Assembly: GCA_947455365.1 (NCBI GenBank)
Contig: CANGNU010000031.1
Coordinates: forward strand, 1-8,815
DNA length: 8,815 nucleotides
Source of the DNA: Rickettsiales bacterium
Lineage (GTDB): Bacteria; Pseudomonadota; Alphaproteobacteria; Rickettsiales; UBA1997
Reading direction: 5' to 3'
The notes below the pieces were generated by a model. It saw nothing but the letters and a program-made list of their open reading frames with translations. It did no database searches and was not told where the DNA came from. The stretch's first letter is position 1. Each line of letters starts with the position of its first letter. Shown here piece by piece: positions 1 through 6,674 of this stretch. Position numbers and translations under genes: made by a program.

Positions 1-980
1 AGAGTGGCAGGAATTACCAAAATTAATCCAACTTCTAAAGCCAAATTTTGCAACTTAATTGCACCATCAATTTCATGCGCTTTAATTTTTCGCGACATGG
101 CTGGAAGCAGCGCTATTCCTATGGCAATGCCAATCATTGCTAACGGCAATTGGTTAATTCTGTCAGCGTAATAAAGATAAGAAACCGCGCCAGCAATCAT
201 GCTAGCAAAAATTGAATCGACCAATAAATTTATTTGCAAAACATTGGCGCCAATCACTCCGGGTAAGAGTTTGCGAAAGAATTTTTTTATGTCAGCATTG
301 TGAAATAATTTTAGCGAAAATGATTTTGGATAAAGCAACATTCCTCGTTTAATTGTAAAATATCCCACCCATAAAAATTGTAAAATTCCTGCCGCAAAAA
401 CACCCCATGAAAGCGCATAGGCGTAGTTTGGAACCAGTGGCCCAATAACAAAAATTGAGGCAATTAAAGTTACATTTAAAATAATTGGCGATGAAGCAGG
501 AACAGCAAATTTGCCTATAGAATTTAAAACCCCCGAACACAAAGCCACCAAAGAAATAAAGATAAGGTAAAAAATTGTAATGCGCGATAAGCCGACCAGA
601 AGGGTGAATTTTGCTGGATCAACAGCAAATCCGGGAAATAAAATTTTCATGAAAAATGGCATGAAAATTTGAAAAACTAAAGTAAAAAGCAGCAAAATAT
701 AAAGCAGTAGAGAAAAAATATTTTGCACAAAAACTTTTTCATCCATATCCGATTTTTTATCTTGCAACTTCTCAACAAAAATTGGCACAAAAGCAGAATT
801 CATTGCGCCTTCAGCAAAAACACGGCGAAAAAAATTTGGCAAACGAAATGCCGCAAAAAAAGCGTCAGATAAAGCGCTAACACCAAGATATTGCGCAATT
901 AAAATATCGCGAGCAAAACCAGCAATGCGTGAAAGTGAAATGTAAAATGAGACGGTAAAAACTGAACGAATAATTGACAT
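1..980 (-). CDS. murJ: Lipid II flippase MurJ (MviN), 3' end cut by window edge
   Basis: Integral inner-membrane flippase of the MOP superfamily that moves lipid II to the periplasmic face for peptidoglycan synthesis. The frame is open from the ATG at 980 to the left edge, giving 326 residues of a family usually near 500, so the C-terminal third lies outside the window. Visible hallmarks are SRIAGFARD at 17-25 (Arg18 and Arg24), LPNFFRRVFAEGAMNSAFVP at 47-66 (Arg52), and YYADRINQLP with Asp273 and Arg274, followed by GIAIGIALLP. These Arg/Asp positions match, by my recollection, residues essential in E. coli MurJ (R18, R24, R52, D269/R270). Many hydrophobic helices are evident. The ATG at 980 is preferred because MSIIRS fits the short family N-terminus; an in-frame TTG lies upstream, and the frame is open back to a TAA near 1045. 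The leader has no Shine-Dalgarno. It lies 72 nt behind the small membrane protein gene and is probably read from the same nuo transcript. Confidence 0.95.
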   Translation of the reverse strand, partial: MSIIRSVFTVSFYISLSRIAGFARDILIAQYLGVSALSDAFFAAFRLPNFFRRVFAEGAMNSAFVPIFVEKLQDKKSDMDEKVFVQNIFSLLLYILLLFTLVFQIFMPFFMKILFPGFAVDPAKFTLLVGLSRITIFYLIFISLVALCSGVLNSIGKFAVPASSPIILNVTLIASIFVIGPLVPNYAYALSWGVFAAGILQFLWVGYFTIKRGMLLYPKSFSLKLFHNADIKKFFRKLLPGVIGANVLQINLLVDSIFASMIAGAVSYLYYADRINQLPLAMIGIAIGIALLPAMSRKIKAHEIDGAIKLQNLALEVGLILVIPAT

Positions 981-1052
981 GAAAATGGGGATTGAAATTT
1001 GAAACCACAACGGCGCAATATAGCTAGAACAAAGCCTCGCCAGTTATTTTGG

Positions 1053-1472
1053 TTAGTGCAAAATATAACCCAAAAAGTTGGTAAAAAACAAAAGATCAAC
1101 CGCAATTGTCATTGAGAAAGGATTCCATTTTGAAATTGATTCTTGCAAAAGCAACTTACGCATAAAAGATTTTGGCATATTGTGAATTTTTTCGGCACGC
1201 AATTTTTGCTTTTCTTCTTTTGACAATTTTGGCGCTTTTGGTTTGCAACGAAACATTACAAAAATATGCCAAACAAAATAAACCAGACCAACGCTTGACA
1301 TTGCAACATCAAAAAGGCGCGAATTTATTGCTAAAATTAATTTATCGACAATAAAAAATGTCGCATAACTTATAAAGCCCCACCAGCGAATTAAAGTGCG
1401 CAAGCTTTCAGTGCCATGAATTGCAGCCTTAAATGAATCTTCAATTTTATGTAAAATTTCGTTCAAAGTCAT
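1053..1472 (-). CDS. Small membrane protein of unknown function, downstream of nuoC
   Basis: I do not recognise this 139-residue protein. It starts with an amphipathic segment (MTLNEILHKIEDSFKAAIHG). Two hydrophobic stretches follow, at about 31-49 and 58-74, then a strongly basic, charged loop at about 75-107 (KPKAPKLSKEEKQKLRAEK). A third hydrophobic stretch covers about 119-138. This suggests a three-helix inner-membrane protein with a positively charged loop that would face the cytoplasm. The start is well supported: nuoC ends TAA, three bases (TTT) follow, then ATG, so translation is probably coupled to nuoC. The position is where nuoD normally sits in alphaproteobacteria, but the sequence has no resemblance to NuoD, which is a soluble protein of about 390-400 residues. 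A role in complex I assembly or in the envelope is possible from the context only. That the reading frame is real is likely from its length, membrane pattern and tight coupling. Confidence 0.8.
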   Translation of the reverse strand: MTLNEILHKIEDSFKAAIHGTESLRTLIRWWGFISYATFFIVDKLILAINSRLFDVAMSSVGLVYFVWHIFVMFRCKPKAPKLSKEEKQKLRAEKIHNMPKSFMRKLLLQESISKWNPFSMTIAVDLLFFTNFLGYILH

Positions 1473-1475
1473 AAA

Positions 1476-2093
1476 TTATAATTTAGGTTTATCAACTTGC
1501 GCAACCGCGTATTGCGTGCCTTCCCATGGCATTTCAAAATCAAAGTTGCGATATTCTTGCATTAATTTTACTGGTTCATAAACCACTTTTTTTTGCGCTT
1601 CATCGTAACGCACTTCTTTGTAACCAGTAAGTGGAAAATCTTTACGCAGCGGATGGCCTTCAAAGCCATAGTCAGTAAGAATTCGTCGCAAATCTGGGTG
1701 ACCAGAAAAAACTATTCCATACATATCAAATGCTTCTCTTTCCAACCAATTAGCAGTGCTGAAAACCGTTGAGGCTGTAGGGCATTCTTCACCATCATTC
1801 AAAGCAACTTTTACAGTAATGCGATTATTTAATTTTAAACTAAGCAAAACATAAATGGTTTCAAACCTTGGCGCTCTAATGCCAAGAAGATCGGCGCCGA
1901 ATAAATCAAGTAGAATTTTGAAAGATAAATTTTGATCATCACGCAAAAATTTTAAAAACTCAACAATGGTTTCGCGAGCAACATAAATGATTAGGTTATC
2001 ATGCTTCAACTGAGTATTATCAAGCTTTGCCGCCGGAAACTTTTCTGAAATATATTGCGCTTGCGCAGAAAGATCTTTGCTTAAATTTAACAT
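1476..2093 (-). CDS. nuoC: NADH-quinone oxidoreductase subunit C (complex I 30 kDa)
   Basis: Peripheral-arm subunit of respiratory complex I that packs against NuoD and NuoB near the quinone site; it carries no cofactor. The protein has 205 residues, normal for a stand-alone alphaproteobacterial NuoC and not a NuoCD fusion. The family signature is at 118-139: EREAFDMYGIVFSGHPDLRR followed by IL. It fits the 30-kDa subunit pattern ERE-x2-D-hydrophobic pair-x6-H-x3-R-x-I-L. It continues with TDYGFEGHPLRKDFPLTGY at 140-158. The N-terminal part carries the usual alpha/beta region (ILLDLFGADLLG, about 60-71). The start at 2093 follows a leader with only a weak AGAAA and no real Shine-Dalgarno. The gene is separated from nuoB by 161 nt, almost all of it a long palindrome, and is followed 3 nt later by an unknown membrane protein instead of nuoD. 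Confidence 0.96.
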   Translation of the reverse strand: MLNLSKDLSAQAQYISEKFPAAKLDNTQLKHDNLIIYVARETIVEFLKFLRDDQNLSFKILLDLFGADLLGIRAPRFETIYVLLSLKLNNRITVKVALNDGEECPTASTVFSTANWLEREAFDMYGIVFSGHPDLRRILTDYGFEGHPLRKDFPLTGYKEVRYDEAQKKVVYEPVKLMQEYRNFDFEMPWEGTQYAVAQVDKPKL

Positions 2094-2109
2094 AATTTCT
2101 AATTTATTT

Positions 2110-2248
2110 ATTAGTGTATTTTAAGAAATTTTATAATTTTAAAGTGGCTGTGTCAAAATAGGTCAGCGCGTCTCCCGCAGGGAGAATTAGCGTGACCTAT
2201 TTTGATTCAGCCACTTTAAAATTATAAAATTTCTTAAAATACACTAAT
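2110..2248. repeat. 139-nt near-perfect palindrome between nuoB and nuoC
   Basis: Bases 2110-2150 are the exact reverse complement of 2208-2248 (41 bp, no mismatch). After a 2-base mismatch, 2153-2165 pairs perfectly with 2193-2205. A short imperfect stem (2167-2169 with 2190-2192) leads to an apical hairpin, TCTCCC (2171-2176) with GGGAGA (2180-2185) around a GCA loop. The element starts 7 nt after the nuoB stop and ends 16 nt before the nuoC start. It fills nearly the whole gap, so either DNA strand or the nuo mRNA can fold into a stem of more than 50 pairs. No T-run follows it on the nuo strand, so it is not a typical intrinsic terminator. It looks like a non-autonomous inverted-repeat (MITE-like) insertion, or a palindromic intergenic element of the kind known in rickettsiae. 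I see no clear target-site duplication and no second copy in the window. Confidence 0.93.
2146..2212. repeat. Core of the palindrome with insertion-sequence-like ends
   Basis: Within the palindrome, GGCTGTGTCAAAATAGGTCA (2146-2165) faces TGACCTATTTTGATTCAGCC (2193-2212). These are 20-bp inverted ends differing at 2 positions, around a 27-bp GC-richer centre. Ends of the form GGCTG..TCAAAA resemble the terminal inverted repeats of several insertion-sequence families; I cannot assign one. The core differs in composition from the AT-only outer arms, so the element may be a small mobile core lying inside an older AT-rich palindrome. Alternatively, one MITE may have arms that run its full length. 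There is no coding capacity here. Confidence 0.55.
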
Positions 2249-2254
2249 TCCATA

Positions 2255-2782
2255 TTAACGACGAAACATTTTGCCAGTTCTTTTAATTTTTTTCTGCAAC
2301 ATTAAAATTCCATAAAGCAGCGCTTCCGCTGTGGGCGGGCATCCGGGAACATAAATATCGACAGGAACAATGCGATCACAACCACGCACCACTGAATAAG
2401 AATAGTGGTAATAGCCACCACCATTGGCGCAAGAGCCCATTGAAATTACGAAACGCGGCTCGGCCATTTGGTCATAAACCTTACGCAGAGCTGGCGCCAT
2501 TTTGTTAGTAAGTGTACCCGCAACAATCATAACATCTGATTGGCGCGGCGATGGACGAAAGACAAGACCAAAGCGGTCAAGGTCATAGCGGCTGGCGGCA
2601 GTTTGCATCATTTCAACGGCACAACAAGCAAGACCAAAAGTCATGGGCCATAAAGAACCAGTGCGCGCCCAATTGGCAAGCGCATCAAGCTTAGCAACAA
2701 CAAAACCGCGATTGTTAATTTCATCAACGGCATGATTAAGCACCGCATCTTGATTTAACGGACTAAGAGGAAGATTATTCAT
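2255..2782 (-). CDS. nuoB: NADH-quinone oxidoreductase subunit B (N2 cluster subunit, PSST)
   Basis: Complex I peripheral-arm subunit that binds the terminal [4Fe-4S] cluster N2, which passes electrons to ubiquinone. The protein has 175 residues, the usual length for alphaproteobacteria. The four expected N2 ligands are present: the tandem pair Cys53-Cys54 in [10 protein letters not shown], Cys118 in [17 protein letters not shown], and Cys148 in [15 protein letters not shown]. The Trp-Ala-Arg-Thr-Gly-Ser-Leu-Trp-Pro segment at 38-46, just before the first cysteines, is also typical. It lies 10 nt downstream of the nuoA stop. Those 10 nt (ATTTTAACTT on the coding strand) have no Shine-Dalgarno, so translation may depend on coupling to nuoA. 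The intact C-terminus ([12 protein letters not shown]) shows that the palindrome just downstream did not truncate the gene. Confidence 0.98.
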   Translation of the reverse strand: MNNLPLSPLNQDAVLNHAVDEINNRGFVVAKLDALANWARTGSLWPMTFGLACCAVEMMQTAASRYDLDRFGLVFRPSPRQSDVMIVAGTLTNKMAPALRKVYDQMAEPRFVISMGSCANGGGYYHYSYSVVRGCDRIVPVDIYVPGCPPTAEALLYGILMLQKKIKRTGKMFRR

Positions 2783-2792
2783 AAGTTAAAAT

Positions 2793-3179
2793 TTATTTCC
2801 ATTCAAGAGCGCCGCGCTTCCATTCGTAAACGAAACCGACGGTTAGTAAAGTTAAAAATGTCATCATTGACCAAAAGCCAAAAACCCCTAAACCCTTCAG
2901 CGACACGGCCCAAGGGAATAAAAATGCAATTTCTAAATCGAAGATTATAAATAAAATTGCCACTAAATAAAATTGCACATTAAATTCGCTGCGCACAGGC
3001 CCCTCGCCTTCAAAACCGCATTCATAAGGAGAGAGTTTTTCGCTATCTGGGCGGCGTTTTGACAAAATGAAAGGTATGATGGTGATTACAGTGGCAAGGC
3101 CCACCGCAATTATCATGAACAATAAAATTGGCAAATATTGCGCAGAAACTTCAACTGCTTTTAATGGAAGAAAATTCAT
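2793..3179 (-). CDS. nuoA: NADH-quinone oxidoreductase subunit A (ND3)
   Basis: Small membrane subunit of complex I at the junction of the membrane and peripheral arms, next to the quinone channel. The protein has 128 residues with three predicted helices at about 13-39, 68-92 and 96-118. The conserved loop [19 protein letters not shown] (50-68) contains Cys54, which corresponds to the ND3 loop cysteine of mitochondria. [20 protein letters not shown] (70-89) has the acidic pair Asp81 and Glu83 within helix 2. It is first in the minus-strand nuo cluster and divergent from dapA. The start at 3179 gives the expected N-terminus; the leader is AT-only. On the minus strand a TATATT (3204-3199) about 20 nt upstream could be its -10 box, but I could not pair it with a good -35. 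Confidence 0.97.
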   Translation of the reverse strand: MNFLPLKAVEVSAQYLPILLFMIIAVGLATVITIIPFILSKRRPDSEKLSPYECGFEGEGPVRSEFNVQFYLVAILFIIFDLEIAFLFPWAVSLKGLGVFGFWSMMTFLTLLTVGFVYEWKRGALEWK

Positions 3180-3200
3180 CGTAAATTAAATTTTGTGAAA

Positions 3201-3206
3201 TATAAT
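3201..3206 (+). promoter_or_regulatory. Probable -10 box of dapA (TATAAT)
   Basis: A perfect TATAAT lies 40 nt before the preferred dapA ATG at 3247, in the 67-bp divergent region with nuoA. It would put the transcript start near 3213 and give a leader of about 34 nt. No good -35 hexamer is found 16-18 nt upstream, so this is a half-supported promoter. The box overlaps an upstream in-frame ATG (3205-3207), which argues against that ATG being the start codon. Confidence 0.4.
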
Positions 3207-3246
3207 GGCAGCAACTTTAAACCATTTAATCAAAAAAAATCAAGCT

Positions 3247-4119
3247 ATGTTTACTGGATTATTTACAGCAATTGTTACACCTTTCAAAAATGGCGCAGTT
3301 GACGAGGCGGCGCTGGTTAAATTAGTTGAATTTCAAATTGCAGGAGGTGTTGATGGAATTGTTCCGTGCGGTACCACTGGCGAGTCGCCAACACTTTCTC
3401 ACGATGAACATAATCAAGTTGTAGAGCTTTGCGTGAAAACTGCAAAAGGCCGTGTGAAGGTTGTGGCGGGCACCGGCTCTAACTCTACCGATGAAGCGGT
3501 GATGATGACTAATCACGCAAAAAAAGTTGGTGCTGATGGCTGTTTAGTGGTGGCACCTTATTACAACAAGCCTACTCCTGAAGGCATTTACCAGCATTTT
3601 AAAGCAATCAATAAATGCGGTTTGCCAATCATTCTTTATAACATTCCGGGCCGTTCAGTCATCAACATTTCTGACGCCAATATTGCACGCATGGCGGCTG
3701 ATTTTGAAAATTTAGTTGGCATTAAAGATGCGACAGGAGACCTACTGCGCGTTGCAACGCTGCGCCTTCTAATTAAAAAACAATTTTCTTATTTATCAGG
3801 TGAAGATGGCACGGCTGTAGGCTTCAACGCCATGGGCGGCAATGGTGTAATTTCAGTTACTTCTAATATTGCGCCAAAATTGTGTAAAGATTTACAAAAT
3901 GCTTGCGTGAAAGGTGACTATAAGCGCGCCCTAGAACTGCAAGACTTGCTGACCGATTTACACGAGGCAATGTTTTGCGAAACCAATCCAATTCCAGTGA
4001 AATATGCAGCAAGTTTGATGGGGCTTTGTTCGGTAGAAAATCGCTTGCCTTTAATTGAACCAGCGCAAGCTTCTAAAGATAGAATTGTGGCACAGATGAA
4101 AAGAGTTGGGCTAATTTAA
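3247..4119 (+). CDS. dapA: 4-hydroxy-tetrahydrodipicolinate synthase
   Basis: Class I aldolase of the DapA/NAL family that condenses pyruvate with aspartate semialdehyde, the first committed step to diaminopimelate and lysine. From the ATG at 3247 it has 290 residues, close to the usual 290-295, and begins MFTGLFTAIVTPF as DapA proteins do. An in-frame ATG at 3205 would add 14 residues (304 aa) but overlaps a TATAAT box. Active-site features are the Thr43-Thr44 pair in CGTTGESPTLSHDEH, Tyr105-Tyr106 in APYYNKPTPEG, Tyr131 in YNIPGRS with Arg136, and the Schiff-base Lys160 in GIKDATGD. These match the E. coli T44/T45, Y133, R138 and K161 arrangement. It stands alone, divergent from nuoA and convergent with mnmA, with a single base between the two stop codons. 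Together with murJ it suggests that DAP-type peptidoglycan is made. Confidence 0.96.
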   Translation: MFTGLFTAIVTPFKNGAVDEAALVKLVEFQIAGGVDGIVPCGTTGESPTLSHDEHNQVVELCVKTAKGRVKVVAGTGSNSTDEAVMMTNHAKKVGADGCLVVAPYYNKPTPEGIYQHFKAINKCGLPIILYNIPGRSVINISDANIARMAADFENLVGIKDATGDLLRVATLRLLIKKQFSYLSGEDGTAVGFNAMGGNGVISVTSNIAPKLCKDLQNACVKGDYKRALELQDLLTDLHEAMFCETNPIPVKYAASLMGLCSVENRLPLIEPAQASKDRIVAQMKRVGLI

Positions 4120-4120
4120 T

Positions 4121-5293
4121 TTATTCAATTTCTTTAGTAATCCAGCCGCCACCTAGCACGCGCGTGCCTTGGTAGATTACGCAAGCTTGGCCCGGGGTAA
4201 TGGCGCGAGTCATTGATTTCATTAGTACTTCGGCCTCATTATTTTCTTTTACAACAATTGTTGCCGACTCTTCTTCGTGGTTTGAACGCAGGCGCACCTT
4301 GGCTTCAAAAGCCTTTTTCTCATTGATTTGCGCAACATCAATCAACCAATTTACTTCGCGCATAATAAATTTTCTATTTTGCAGAAATTTTTCTTCGCCG
4401 ACAAAAACCGTATTTTTTGTGGGGTCAATTTTCACTACAAATAAGGGCTCTGGGTAGGAAATTCCTAAGCCCCTTCTTTGACCCAAAGTAAAATTAATTA
4501 CGCCTTCATGTTGGCCAAGAACTTTTCCGGTTTCAATATGAACAAGCTCACCAGCCTTAAATGCTGTAGGGCGCATGCGTTTGATGACTGAAGCATAATC
4601 GCCATTTGGCACGAAGCAGATATCTTGGCTATCGGGCTTGTTTGCTACTTCTAGGGCATATTTTTCGGCAAGTTTACGGGTTTCTTCTTTGCGCATTCCA
4701 CCCAAAGGAAATCGCAAGAAGTCAAGCTGGGCTTGGGTTGTAGCGAATAAAAAATAACTTTGGTCTTTATTTTCATCGATTGCTTTATGCAGTTCGGCGT
4801 GAATTAAAGGCGCGCCAGATATAGCTGCAGAGCCATCATCAATTTCTAAATTATCGGCCAAGGCAACTTCACGGCGCACATAGTGACCAGTTGCGAGGGC
4901 ATCGGCCCCAAGGTCTCGTGCCACTTTCATTAAATCACGAAACTTAACTGATTGATTACATTTTACGCAAGGAATTGGTGTTTCGCCGCGCAAATAACTA
5001 TCGGCAAAATCGTCCATCACCGCTTCTTGAAAGAGGCTTTGGTAATTTAAAACATAATGCGGAAAATTAAATTTGTTGGCGACTTTTTTGGCGTCCATAA
5101 TATCGACACCGGCGCAACAGGCGTTTTTTTTCTTCAATGCTTCGCCTAAATCGTAAAGTTGCAAAGTGATACCAATGACATTATAGCCCTGCTCTTTCAA
5201 CATGCAGGCGACAACAGACGAGTCAACACCTCCTGACATTGCGACAACAACTTTAGTGTCTGCTTCTGATTTATTTATTCCAAGCGAATTCAT
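4121..5293 (-). CDS. mnmA: tRNA-specific 2-thiouridylase MnmA
   Basis: Cytoplasmic enzyme that adenylates and thiolates U34 in tRNA-Lys, tRNA-Glu and tRNA-Gln (the s2 of mnm5s2U). The N-terminal PP-loop ATPase motif MSGGVDSS is at 19-26. ATGHYVRR is at 134-141 and NKDQSYFLFATTQAQLDFLR at 175-194. The two catalytic cysteines are expected at Cys112 (CVKCNQSVKF) and Cys226 (KPDSQDICFVPNGDY). The C-terminal beta-barrel region follows, with FTLGQRRGLG and, near the end, AITPGQACVIYQ. The length of 390 is slightly above the usual 360-375. The difference is mostly an acidic stretch of roughly 18 extra residues around 142-167, between HYVRR and LHKAIDENKDQ. The start at 5293 leaves 18 residues before the first PP-loop strand; the leader has no Shine-Dalgarno. 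It is divergent from gltA, with a plausible promoter at 5364-5337. Confidence 0.96.
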   Translation of the reverse strand: MNSLGINKSEADTKVVVAMSGGVDSSVVACMLKEQGYNVIGITLQLYDLGEALKKKNACCAGVDIMDAKKVANKFNFPHYVLNYQSLFQEAVMDDFADSYLRGETPIPCVKCNQSVKFRDLMKVARDLGADALATGHYVRREVALADNLEIDDGSAAISGAPLIHAELHKAIDENKDQSYFLFATTQAQLDFLRFPLGGMRKEETRKLAEKYALEVANKPDSQDICFVPNGDYASVIKRMRPTAFKAGELVHIETGKVLGQHEGVINFTLGQRRGLGISYPEPLFVVKIDPTKNTVFVGEEKFLQNRKFIMREVNWLIDVAQINEKKAFEAKVRLRSNHEEESATIVVKENNEAEVLMKSMTRAITPGQACVIYQGTRVLGGGWITKEIE

Positions 5294-5336
5294 TAATTTA
5301 ATTTGATATGTTGAATTTTGAATTTAACTTCTATTG

Positions 5337-5364
5337 AATATAAAAAGTTACCGCAATTAATCAA
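5337..5364 (-). promoter_or_regulatory. Probable mnmA promoter (TTGATT-16-TATATT)
   Basis: Read on the minus strand, TTGATT (5364-5359) and TATATT (5342-5337) are spaced by 16 bp. These are 4/6 and 5/6 matches to sigma-70-type boxes. The transcript would start near 5330 and give a leader of about 37 nt before the mnmA ATG. The pair lies in the 78-bp divergent region between mnmA and the preferred gltA start. In such AT-rich DNA chance matches are common, so confidence is moderate. For gltA on the other strand only TTGAAT (5318-5323) with TATAAA (5339-5344) is seen, at a short 15-bp spacing. Confidence 0.4.
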
Positions 5365-5371
5365 TTTTTTT

Positions 5372-6667
5372 ATGACAGACAAAATTTTCGCTAAACTTAC
5401 TCTGCCAAATGGTAAAGAGCTACAACTTCCTGTACATAAAGCCTCGATTGGGCAAGATGTCATTGATATTTCGACGCTTTACAAAGAAAGCGGCATGTTT
5501 ACTTACGATCCCGGATTTTTATCAACGGCATCGTGCGAATCGCAAATTACTTATATTGACGGCGATAAAGGTGTGCTGCGGCATCGCGGCTATTCAATTG
5601 AAGAATTGGCGAATAAAAGTGAATATTTAGAGCTGTGCTATTTGTTAATTCACAACCAATTGCCGAAGGCTGATGAATATGAAAAATTTAAGCGCAATGT
5701 GAAAGATAATGTATTGGCTCATGAGCAACTACATATTCTTTATCGCGGTTTTCCGCGGCGCGCGCATCCAATGGCTATTATGGTTGGTGCCGTTGCATCT
5801 TTATCAGCTTTTTATCATGAAAGCATTCACGCAACCACGCCAGAAGGGCGTTTAGATGTGGCTTATAAAATTATTGCCAAGATGCCAACATTGGCTGCAA
5901 TGGCTTATAAATACTCAATTGGTGAGCCGATAATTTATCCACAAGATGAGCTTGGTTTTGCCGAAAATTTTCTTCACATGTTATTTGCAACGCCGAATAA
6001 AAAATACAAAGTCAGCCCTACAATTGCTAAGGCGATGGAGAAAATTTTTATTTTGCATGCTGACCATGAACAAAACGCGTCAACTTCTACTGTAAGGCTG
6101 GCAGGCTCTTCGGGGGCAAATCCATTTGCTTGCATTGGCGCGGGAATCGCGTCTTTGTGGGGCCCAGCTCATGGCGGTGCCAATGAAGAAGTTATTGAAA
6201 TGCTGCAAGAGATTGGCACTGTTGACCGCATTCCTGAATTTATTAAACGCGCAAAGGACAAAAATAGTGGCTTTCGCTTGATGGGCTTTGGTCACCGCGT
6301 TTACAAAAATTACGACCCTCGTGCGGCGGTGCTTAAAATCTCGTGCGATGTAGTGTTGCAAGAATTGGGAATTAAAGATGATCCATTGCTGCATATTGCA
6401 GTAGAGCTAGAGCGCATTGCTTTGAGCGATGAATATTTTATTGAAAGAAAATTATTCCCTAATGTCGATTTCTATTCAGGAATTATTTATAAAGCACTAG
6501 GAATTCCATCAAGTTTATTCACCGTAATTTTCGCCATCGCGCGTTCTGCCGGTTGGATTTCACAATGGAAAGAAATGATTGAAGATAAAGCCTTTAAAAT
6601 TGGCCGTCCACGCCAACTTTACACTGGTTTTGCACAACGCGATTATGTTGATATTAGTAAACGATAA
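5372..6667 (+). CDS. gltA: Citrate synthase, Rickettsia-like type II
   Basis: Condenses oxaloacetate and acetyl-CoA to citrate, the entry to the TCA cycle. From the ATG at 5372 it has 431 residues, near the 427-437 of this type. Active-site features are His229 and His232 in [11 protein letters not shown], His267 in GPAHGGAN, His308 in the signature [15 protein letters not shown], and Asp366 in [10 protein letters not shown]. The N-terminal small domain ([16 protein letters not shown], then FTYDPGF, STASC and [14 protein letters not shown]) is the Gram-negative type II form, strongly reminiscent of Rickettsia GltA. A TTG at 5318 could extend the protein by 18 residues ([17 protein letters not shown]). 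I reject it because those residues are not family-like and it would overlap the mnmA promoter. No Shine-Dalgarno precedes the ATG; a run of seven T does. virB4 follows after 7 nt, so the two are probably co-transcribed. Confidence 0.98.
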   Translation: MTDKIFAKLTLPNGKELQLPVHKASIGQDVIDISTLYKESGMFTYDPGFLSTASCESQITYIDGDKGVLRHRGYSIEELANKSEYLELCYLLIHNQLPKADEYEKFKRNVKDNVLAHEQLHILYRGFPRRAHPMAIMVGAVASLSAFYHESIHATTPEGRLDVAYKIIAKMPTLAAMAYKYSIGEPIIYPQDELGFAENFLHMLFATPNKKYKVSPTIAKAMEKIFILHADHEQNASTSTVRLAGSSGANPFACIGAGIASLWGPAHGGANEEVIEMLQEIGTVDRIPEFIKRAKDKNSGFRLMGFGHRVYKNYDPRAAVLKISCDVVLQELGIKDDPLLHIAVELERIALSDEYFIERKLFPNVDFYSGIIYKALGIPSSLFTVIFAIARSAGWISQWKEMIEDKAFKIGRPRQLYTGFAQRDYVDISKR

Positions 6668-6674
6668 CTAAAAA

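Noticed and set aside
981..1052. Hidden small gene or RNA between the unknown membrane protein gene and murJ
   Set aside because: The gap is only 72 nt, with no clear hairpin, tRNA-like fold or start with family support.
349..1105. Minus-strand open frames of 63 and 68 codons overlapping murJ
   Set aside because: They are in other frames of the same strand as murJ, are rich in Phe and Cys, and show no motif. The murJ frame is continuous across the first region with clear family motifs.
2110..2248. The palindrome as a rho-independent terminator after nuoB
   Set aside because: There is no U-tract after the stem on the nuo strand. The stem is far longer than a terminator, and nuoC follows within 16 nt as part of the same cluster.
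4793..4870. Rickettsial palindromic element inside mnmA
   Set aside because: Only short palindromes such as GGCGCGCC (4809-4816) are seen, and no long stem-loop covers the extra segment.
5318..5371. TTG start extending citrate synthase by 18 residues
   Set aside because: The added residues do not match the N-terminus of known citrate synthases, the ATG at 5372 gives the normal length, and the extension would cover the likely mnmA promoter.
6080..6394. Minus-strand open frame of 104 codons inside gltA
   Set aside because: It lies entirely antisense to strongly conserved citrate synthase codons, and its translation (Arg-, Asn- and Cys-rich, no domain) is typical of a shadow frame.
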